Below are positions 5,307-9,946 of a stretch of DNA of 9,946 nucleotides, one piece after another; positions within the stretch are counted from its first letter, which is position 1, and the number at the start of each line of letters is the position of its first letter. The notes under the pieces were generated by a model. That model was not told the DNA's origin. It saw only the letters and a list, made by a program, of their open reading frames with translations, and ran no database searches. Where the stretch lies: the NCBI GenBank assembly GCA_030826005.1, contig JAPJOW010000087.1, positions 1 through 9,946 of the forward strand, given 5' to 3'. A program made the translations under genes and the position numbers. Origin of the DNA: Aliterella sp. RAGGC_92 (GTDB lineage: Bacteria > Cyanobacteriota > Cyanobacteriia > Cyanobacteriales > Chroococcidiopsidaceae).

Positions 5307-6160
5307 TGTAGTAATAATCTCCCCGCCGAAGCGCCCAAACTAGCTGCAAGTCCCAGTACCACAGTCTCTGACAAGCAAACGATCGCACTTGTATCGTCAA
5401 AGCGCCCAAATACCCACAAAATCGCCGCCGAAACAGTTAAAGCGATCGCATAAGTAATAATTGCGCCACCAAAAATCGTTTTTATGCCTCTACTTTTACT
5501 AAAGCTCTGCGAACCTAAAAAATCGCTGTAAAACAATATTAAAGAACCAAAAACCATAGATAGTACAGCCATTCCTACCAGCTTAAAAGCTGTAGTTTGA
5601 GTCGCAATGAGGATAATTTCTTCCGTTGGCGCGACATTTGCTGCAAATAATACCGCTCCGCAAGTTGCGATCGCAAGTTGACTCATTAGGTCGCTATCTT
5701 CGCTTAAAAATGGGGTCAATTCCTGGCTTCCACTATCGCCATTATCATTACCACCGCCTAACTGAGCCGTACCTACCGAAACACCAATGGCTACCGTCAT
5801 CGATTCAATAATTATTTTGCCTGCAACTTCGCTTCCTGGCATTTCGGTTGTAATTTGCCCTAATAGCCACAAAACGACGGCGGAAATTACTATCCCTATG
5901 CCCATTTCTTCTATCGAATCAACAGCTACTTCTAGCGGCGTAAAATCGCACCGCAAACCTGCGTAACGGTTGTAGCCTAGCAATAAAGTAAACGTAGCTA
6001 AAACGTACAGTAACAGGCGCAGAGGGTGCATAGTAAAACCCGCCCACCATACTTCCATTGTGTAGAGTAAGGGCAAGCTAAACATTACCCCCCCAGCGAT
6101 TCCACGCAAATATTCTTGCAGACTTCGCCCGATTGAGCGATCTTTTTTTGAACGATTCAT
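5303..6160 (-). CDS. TIGR02587 family integral membrane protein
   Basis: A 285-aa polytopic membrane protein with seven or eight predicted spans: about residues 19-38, 47-64, 87-104, 113-131, 160-177, 190-211, 229-250 and 260-282. A conserved-looking NVAPTEEI (175-182) lies at a membrane boundary; the paired acidic residues within a hydrophobic setting could be functionally important (inference). A Gly/Asp/Ser-rich loop, GGGNDNGDSGSQ (135-146), separates the two halves. I recall TIGR02587 as the partner of TIGR02588, found in a scattered set of cyanobacteria and rhizobia. The stop codon overlaps the TIGR02588 start by four bases. The ATG has no clear Shine-Dalgarno, and an imperfect palindrome with a TATAAA box lies just upstream (6172-6188). 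No transport or enzyme function is established. Confidence 0.85.
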   Translation of the reverse strand: MNRSKKDRSIGRSLQEYLRGIAGGVMFSLPLLYTMEVWWAGFTMHPLRLLLYVLATFTLLLGYNRYAGLRCDFTPLEVAVDSIEEMGIGIVISAVVLWLLGQITTEMPGSEVAGKIIIESMTVAIGVSVGTAQLGGGNDNGDSGSQELTPFLSEDSDLMSQLAIATCGAVLFAANVAPTEEIILIATQTTAFKLVGMAVLSMVFGSLILFYSDFLGSQSFSKSRGIKTIFGGAIITYAIALTVSAAILWVFGRFDDTSAIVCLSETVVLGLAASLGASAGRLLLQ

Positions 6161-6171
6161 GACAAAAATTT

Positions 6172-6188
6172 AGGTACAATTTATACCT
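6172..6188 (-). promoter_or_regulatory. Candidate operator/-10 upstream of the TIGR02587 gene
   Basis: An imperfect 17-bp dyad, AGGTACAATTTATACCT, matches at seven of eight arm positions. Read on the minus strand it contains TATAAA, a good -10 hexamer, about 20 nt before the ATG. The overlap of a dyad with a -10 box is what a repressor site would look like. No -35 was identified, and such AT-rich dyads also arise by chance. Confidence 0.3.
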
Positions 6189-6237
6189 TTTTTTTATCAT
6201 CTACTTTCAGTAGTGCGCTATTCATCCATCTTCTGAC

Positions 6238-6345
6238 TTATTTGCTTTTTTTGGTAAATAAATCCGTAAACATCATTAATAAACCGCCACCAAAGATAGC
6301 GATCGCAAGTCCGGCGGTAATCAAGTCTAAGCTGTGTGTATCCAT
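6238..6345 (-). CDS. Candidate 35-aa single-span membrane peptide
   Basis: An ATG-initiated ORF of 35 codons plus TAA. The peptide starts MDTHSLDLI, has a hydrophobic core TAGLAIAIFGGGLLMMF (about residues 10-26), and ends DLFTKKSK. This is a classic small membrane protein: short acidic N-terminus, one transmembrane helix with a GGG kink, and a basic tail that would stay in the cytoplasm. A HIP1 octamer lies within it in frame. The size recalls the tiny accessory subunits of photosynthetic, NDH-1 or oxidase complexes, but I do not recognise a family. No Shine-Dalgarno is visible. It sits between the tandem cobO (58 bp upstream) and TIGR02587 (77 bp downstream), all on the minus strand, and fills an otherwise empty 243-bp gap. 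Coding status needs conservation evidence. Confidence 0.5.
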   Translation of the reverse strand: MDTHSLDLITAGLAIAIFGGGLLMMFTDLFTKKSK

Positions 6346-6403
6346 AGTATGCAAGGGGGAGACAAAAAGATGAGGGAGAATTTTATTTAAGCTTTAGTAA
6401 TGC

Positions 6404-7537
6404 CTAAAAATCTACACCGCGTTTTAGTTCTACGCCAGTATCGGCATAATGTTTGTGACAAAATACTTCTGAATGCACTCCCGCTAAATCGAAGTAAGCT
6501 GGAGGGTTGTGACAGCGCCCAGTAATTACTATTTGCGTATCGCGGGGCTTGCGGAGCAGAGATTGTACAATCGGCGCTGGATCGAGCAATTCTAAGTCTA
6601 CCGTAGGATTAAGCTCGTCTAAAATAATAGTTTTATATAAGCCAGAAGCGATCGCGGCTCTCGCAATTTCCCAACCTCTTTCAGCTTCTACATAATCAAG
6701 CTCTTTTTGTTGTCCCCGCCAAACGATCGCATCTTGTCCGCAACGTTGATGATCGACTAAATCGGGGTAACTTTGTCGCAATGCAGCGATCGCCGCATCT
6801 TCAGTATATCCCGTTCCACCTTTGAGCCATTGCATAATTAAAACCCGGTGGGATTTGTCTTGACTAATACCTTTACCAATTGCCTGCAAAGCCTTACCTA
6901 GAGCGCTTGTAGACTTGCCTTTGCCCGCGCCTGTATAGATTTCTATTCCGGTAATTCCTTGAGCGGCGGCGGTGGGGTGATAGTGGGGTTTCATTTCAGA
7001 ATGCAAATCGGCAATCTCTAATAACTGCGGCGGTGCAGCCCTTCCGGTCGCAATAATTTCTAAATCTTCTGGCTTTGATTTTAAAACTTTGACAACTTCC
7101 TCTACATCCAACAAACCCAAGTCAAGCATGGGGTTGAGTTCATCTAAAACTACTACCGAATATAAGCCACTGGCGATCGCACCTTTAGCCACATCCCAGC
7201 CGCGAATTGCCTCTTGGCGGTCGAAACGGGTGATTTGTTCTTTGTTAAAAAACTCCGCTCTACCCGTGCGGACTTGATCGATTAAGTGGGGAAAACCTCG
7301 TTGCAGAGCTTCAATTGCGCCATCTTCATCGTAGGCGCGTTCCGAGCCTTTGAGAAATTGCAAAAGTAAAACGCGGGTAGCAACATGACTATTTATCCCC
7401 AAACCAATAGAGCGTAAAACAACCCCTAAAGCTGCTTGCGACTTACCTTTACCTGCACCATCGTAGACGTGAATTTGACCTACAACCCGATGAACTCTTA
7501 GTTGCGCCGTGCGAATACCGATACCGTTTCTTGTCAT
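6404..7537 (-). CDS. cobO: Tandem-duplicated cob(I)yrinic acid a,c-diamide adenosyltransferase
   Basis: A 377-aa protein made of two BtuR/CobO/CobP P-loop units, against ~200 aa for a single enzyme. Each half has a Walker A (DGAGKGKSQA, 26-35; TGAGKGKSTS, 202-211), an Ile/Leu-rich strand with LQFLKG or MQWLKG (59-64, 235-240), LDELNP (131-136 and 306-311) and TGR (164-166 and 339-341). Only the second half carries the full C-terminal tail (VHSEVFC..H.ADTGVELKRGVDF), which matches the end of Salmonella CobA. The family transfers the adenosyl group of ATP to reduced corrinoid cobalt in B12 or pseudo-B12 synthesis, in the cytoplasm. The first P-loop has Gln after the Ser where the second has Thr. 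Whether both sites are active is unknown. ATG start with only a weak GAG upstream; no cobalamin riboswitch was recognised. Confidence 0.92.
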   Translation of the reverse strand: MTRNGIGIRTAQLRVHRVVGQIHVYDGAGKGKSQAALGVVLRSIGLGINSHVATRVLLLQFLKGSERAYDEDGAIEALQRGFPHLIDQVRTGRAEFFNKEQITRFDRQEAIRGWDVAKGAIASGLYSVVVLDELNPMLDLGLLDVEEVVKVLKSKPEDLEIIATGRAAPPQLLEIADLHSEMKPHYHPTAAAQGITGIEIYTGAGKGKSTSALGKALQAIGKGISQDKSHRVLIMQWLKGGTGYTEDAAIAALRQSYPDLVDHQRCGQDAIVWRGQQKELDYVEAERGWEIARAAIASGLYKTIILDELNPTVDLELLDPAPIVQSLLRKPRDTQIVITGRCHNPPAYFDLAGVHSEVFCHKHYADTGVELKRGVDF

Positions 7538-7591
7538 TGCTCTATTGAGGATTGCGTCAGCTTACAGCCTAACCAAAAATGAGTAGGTAGA

Positions 7592-7597
7592 TATAAT
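7592..7597 (+). promoter_or_regulatory. Candidate -10 box for the CNNM/CBS gene
   Basis: A perfect TATAAT lies 105 nt upstream of the ATG at 7703, preceded by AGA. No -35-like hexamer sits at 16-18 bp spacing. If it is used, the leader would be about 100 nt and would include the hairpin at 7633-7652. Confidence 0.3.
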
Positions 7598-7632
7598 GTT
7601 AGATAAAAATCTCAAAGCGCGATCGCTGCTAA

Positions 7633-7652
7633 CCTCCCTTAAAAAAGGGGGG
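7633..7652. repeat. Hairpin in the leader of the CNNM/CBS gene
   Basis: CCTCCCTT (7633-7640) can pair with AAGGGGGG (7645-7652) around an AAAA loop, giving an 8-bp stem with one U-G wobble. No T-run follows on the plus strand. C-run/G-run hairpins like this are frequent in cyanobacterial intergenic DNA in my recollection, so this may be a dispersed repeat rather than a regulator. Confidence 0.45.
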
Positions 7653-7702
7653 AAAATAGTATTTAATACTAATTTTCTGCCTTTTACCTCAAAAAATTGC
7701 TA

Positions 7703-9079
7703 ATGTTTGCCTTTGTTTTCAATATTTTGGTGCTGAATGGTTTTGCTCCACTCACCCAGGCAGATATTTGGCTGCGATTACTGTCAGTTTTACTATTAAT
7801 TGCCATCAATGCTTTTTTTGTGGCGGCGGAATTTTCTTTAGTTACCGTCAGGCGATCGCGCATTCATCAATTGGTAGAAAATGGAGACATAGAAGCAGTA
7901 GCGGTGCAAACTTTGCAAAGAAGCATCGATCGCCTATTATCGACTACCCAGTTAGGAATTACGCTTTCTAGCCTAGCTTTGGGATGGATTGGCGAAAGTA
8001 CGATGGGAATATTGGTTGCTTCATTAATTGAAAACTTGCCGATAGAGCGAGGGATGCGGAGCTTGATCGTGCATTCTATATCTATTCCCAGCGCTTTTAT
8101 ATTAGTTGCTTACCTGCAAATAGTTTTAGGCGAATTATGTCCTAAATCGGTAGCGTTACTTTATCCAGAAGAATTAGCAAGATTTTTAGCACCCCCAGTA
8201 AAAGCGATCGCACGGTTATTTAATCCGTTAATCTGGGTAATCAATCATTCTACTCGCTGGCTGTTGCGCCTAGGCGGAATTAACTATACAGGACAAGGGT
8301 GGCGAACCCCTGTATCTCCTCAAGAATTGCAGCTAATTATTGCTACCGAGCGCGAATCTACAGGTTTAAAAGCTAGAGCTAGAGAATTACTAAACAATGT
8401 ATTTGAATTTGGCGATGTCACCGCCTCAGAAGTGATGGTACAACGCAACAATATTGTATCTTTACCAATTAACGGGACTTTTGAGTCCTTGTTGCAAGTA
8501 GTTACAGCTACCGGACACTCGCGCTATCCCGTAGTGGGTAAATCTTTAGATGATGTCTGCGGCATTATTGAATTTAAGGAATTAGCAACGCCTTTAATAG
8601 CTGGACTAGCGCTAGAAACACCTCTAAAATCGTGGGTTCGCCCAGTTAGGTTTGTACCCGAACATACACCCCTAAGCGAACTATTACCAATGATGCAGCG
8701 AGTTCATCTATCGATGGTGATGATCGTAGACGAATTTGGCGGCATTGTGGGACTCGCAACTATTAAAGATTTAGTAGCAGAAATTATCGGCGATACAGGA
8801 GAACCCGGAAGCGCTGACGAATTGATGATCGAACGCTTGGACGAGCAAACTTATTTAGTGCAGGCGCAGATGAATTTAGAAGACCTCAACGAGCTATTAA
8901 AGTTAAATTTGCCTTTAAAAAATGAATACCAAACTTTAGGCGGCTTTTTGCTGTATCAGTTGCAAAAAATCCCCCCAGTGGGGACGACTCTAACTTATGA
9001 AGATTTAGAGTTTACAGTAATTTCCGTAGACGGGGCGCGTTTACATCATATAAAAATGCACCGTCAAACTGAAAATTAA
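7703..9079 (+). CDS. CNNM/DUF21-CBS-CorC family membrane protein (hemolysin-like)
   Basis: A 458-aa protein from the ATG at 7703. An in-frame TTG at 7697 would add two residues, but neither start has a Shine-Dalgarno, so the ATG is preferred. Domains in order: a CNNM/DUF21 membrane domain (about residues 22-195) with hydrophobic segments near 24-45, 85-108, 125-143 and 164-190 and the motif GELCPKS (143-149); a CBS pair (about 240-362) with GHSRYPVV (271-278) and MIVDEFGGIVGLATIKDLVA (340-359); and a C-terminal CorC_HlyC domain (about 376-455). The family is often labelled hemolysin, but characterised members are cation transporters or regulators, notably Mg2+/Co2+ efflux (CNNM, CorC), with CBS domains binding ATP. 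Ion specificity here is unknown. The gene is complete; its stop overlaps that of convergent queC. Confidence 0.9.
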   Translation: MFAFVFNILVLNGFAPLTQADIWLRLLSVLLLIAINAFFVAAEFSLVTVRRSRIHQLVENGDIEAVAVQTLQRSIDRLLSTTQLGITLSSLALGWIGESTMGILVASLIENLPIERGMRSLIVHSISIPSAFILVAYLQIVLGELCPKSVALLYPEELARFLAPPVKAIARLFNPLIWVINHSTRWLLRLGGINYTGQGWRTPVSPQELQLIIATERESTGLKARARELLNNVFEFGDVTASEVMVQRNNIVSLPINGTFESLLQVVTATGHSRYPVVGKSLDDVCGIIEFKELATPLIAGLALETPLKSWVRPVRFVPEHTPLSELLPMMQRVHLSMVMIVDEFGGIVGLATIKDLVAEIIGDTGEPGSADELMIERLDEQTYLVQAQMNLEDLNELLKLNLPLKNEYQTLGGFLLYQLQKIPPVGTTLTYEDLEFTVISVDGARLHHIKMHRQTEN

Positions 9080-9747
9080 TAAGCAATAGGATCGCTTAAT
9101 CCCAATTCCCTAAAAGCTTCTAGTCTCAACTTACAAGAATCACACGCGCCACAAGCTTTCTCGCTTCCTGCATAACATGACCAGGTTTTTTCCCAAGGTA
9201 CGCCTAATTTATTACCTAGTTGGATAATTTCAGTCTTTTTCATATCAATGAGCGGTGCAACGATTTTAATTGCTTCCCCTTCTCTACCTTGCTTTGTCCC
9301 CAATCTAAAAACTTCCTGCATTGCTTGAATATAATCCGGGCGACAATCGGGATAGCCGGAATAATCTAAGGCATTTACGCCAATATAGACGCGCTCTGCA
9401 CCAATGGTTTCAGCGTAAGCTAGGGCAAAACTCAAAAATATCGTATTACGGGCAGGAACGTAGGTTACAGGGATATTCTCGCCCATTTGGGAAAGCGATC
9501 GCTCGACGGGTAAATCTATTTTGTCATCGGTAAGCGCCGAACCACCCCACGAACGCAAATCGAAACTAATTACTTTACTATCAACTACCCCGGCGGCTTG
9601 GGCAATGGCGATCGCACTTTCTAATTCTCGTTGATGTCTTTGCTGGTAATCAAAAGATAGCGCGTAACATTCACATCCCAAAGACTTAGCGCTATAAAGT
9701 ACCGTCGCTGAATCCAACCCACCAGACAACAAAACCACTACCTTCAC
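9076..9747 (-). CDS. queC: 7-cyano-7-deazaguanine synthase QueC
   Basis: A 223-aa enzyme that converts 7-carboxy-7-deazaguanine to preQ0 using ATP and ammonia, a step in queuosine synthesis in the cytoplasm. The ATP-pyrophosphatase loop SGGLDSA is at residues 8-14, SFDYQQRHQRE at 31-41, YVPARNTIFLS at 96-106, and GVNALDYSGYPDCRP at 123-137. Zinc-binding cysteines C191, C199, C202 and C205 lie in CYAGSEKACGACDSC. The length is normal and the protein looks intact. The start is a GTG, the only possible start between an upstream in-frame TAG and the conserved N-terminus; an AAGG lies 10 nt upstream (9758-9761). No preQ1 riboswitch was recognised in the leader. queD and queE are not in this window. 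The stop shares TTAA (9076-9079) with the convergent CNNM/CBS gene. Confidence 0.96.
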   Translation of the reverse strand: MKVVVLLSGGLDSATVLYSAKSLGCECYALSFDYQQRHQRELESAIAIAQAAGVVDSKVISFDLRSWGGSALTDDKIDLPVERSLSQMGENIPVTYVPARNTIFLSFALAYAETIGAERVYIGVNALDYSGYPDCRPDYIQAMQEVFRLGTKQGREGEAIKIVAPLIDMKKTEIIQLGNKLGVPWEKTWSCYAGSEKACGACDSCKLRLEAFRELGLSDPIAY

Positions 9748-9829
9748 TTTTGCAACACCTTTTGCGTATAGCTTTATGAACTTCTATGCTAGATGAGTTT
9801 GTTAAGGTGCGAAGCTCTGCGATCGCGTT

Positions 9830-9946
9830 TTACTTGTTATTAGTCTGAGCAATGATTATATCTAGGACTTTCAAATCTTCTTCAACGGAAGATTCACCAG
9901 GGACAACAAAAGCATTTGGATCTTCTTCAACACGTCTTATTTGTTC
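9830..9946 (-). CDS. Partial CDS, C-terminus of an unidentified protein
   Basis: An open frame of 38 codons runs from the window edge to a TAA at 9830-9832 on the minus strand. The peptide is acidic at first, with two copies of a VEED motif (EQIRRVEEDPNAFVVPGE, then SSVEEDLKVLDIIIAQ), and ends TNNK. It looks like the helical tail of a soluble protein whose start lies beyond the window. Nothing identifies a family. It is on the same strand as queC, 82 bp upstream of its GTG. The other frames are not convincing, but a short edge ORF is weak evidence by itself. Confidence 0.45.
   Translation of the reverse strand, partial: EQIRRVEEDPNAFVVPGESSVEEDLKVLDIIIAQTNNK

Noticed and set aside
7583..7596. 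NtcA-like GTAN8TAC site near the CNNM/CBS promoter
   Set aside because: The second half reads TAA rather than TAC, and the position overlaps the -10 box instead of lying about 40 bp upstream.
7538..7702. Cobalamin riboswitch upstream of cobO
   Set aside because: No B12-box-like GCCACTG sequence or multi-stem arrangement could be recognised in the 165-bp divergent region.
9748..9829. preQ1 riboswitch in the queC leader
   Set aside because: The short leader lacks the expected stem and A-rich tail pattern. Only a weak AAGG ribosome binding site is visible.

Overview
The window looks like chromosomal DNA of a cyanobacterium. I count by eye about 19 exact copies of the HIP1 octamer GCGATCGC, which is strongly over-represented in many cyanobacterial genomes. 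Several products are also typical of the group: a double-length CobO, the paired TIGR02587/TIGR02588 membrane proteins, and QueC. I cannot fix the genus. I see no phage, transposase, CRISPR, rRNA or tRNA genes. Most of the window is ordinary chromosomal housekeeping and conserved-hypothetical content.

Layout. 1-941: a DUF72 protein on the minus strand. 994-1704: a plus-strand pair, a hotdog-fold thioesterase with a GTG start and a 70-aa unknown protein three bases after it. 1701-3226 (minus): an SPL-type radical SAM protein, preceded by a small RemA-like protein with an added helical tail; a 24-bp HIP1-centred palindrome separates these two genes. 3227-3526: a gene-free, repeat-rich stretch with a near-identical copy of the last ~80 bp of the neighbouring DUF924 gene, a 22-bp perfect palindrome and smaller hairpins. 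3527-4807 (minus): an exported glycine-zipper protein followed by the DUF924 protein, probably co-transcribed. 4923-6160 (minus): TIGR02587 and TIGR02588, overlapping by 4 nt. 6238-6345 (minus): a candidate 35-aa single-span membrane peptide. 6404-7537 (minus): a tandem-duplicated corrinoid adenosyltransferase. 7703-9079 (plus): a CNNM/CorC-type membrane protein with CBS domains. 9076-9747 (minus): QueC. 9830-9946: the C-terminus of an unidentified protein cut by the window edge.

How the genes relate. There is no single pathway. QueC (preQ0/queuosine) and CobO (corrinoid adenosylation) are separate cofactor or modified-base functions. The strongest physical links are the TIGR02587/02588 overlap, the thioesterase/70-aa pair and the exported protein/DUF924 pair. 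Two convergent gene pairs (1701-1704 and 9076-9079) overlap through their stop codons.

The items most worth a second look are the duplicated DUF924 3' end around a palindromic element, the SPL-like enzyme in a presumably non-sporulating organism, the RemA-like protein with a helical extension, the 35-aa membrane peptide, and the uncharacterised TIGR02587/02588 pair. I did not find convincing evidence of a wholly new multi-gene system.
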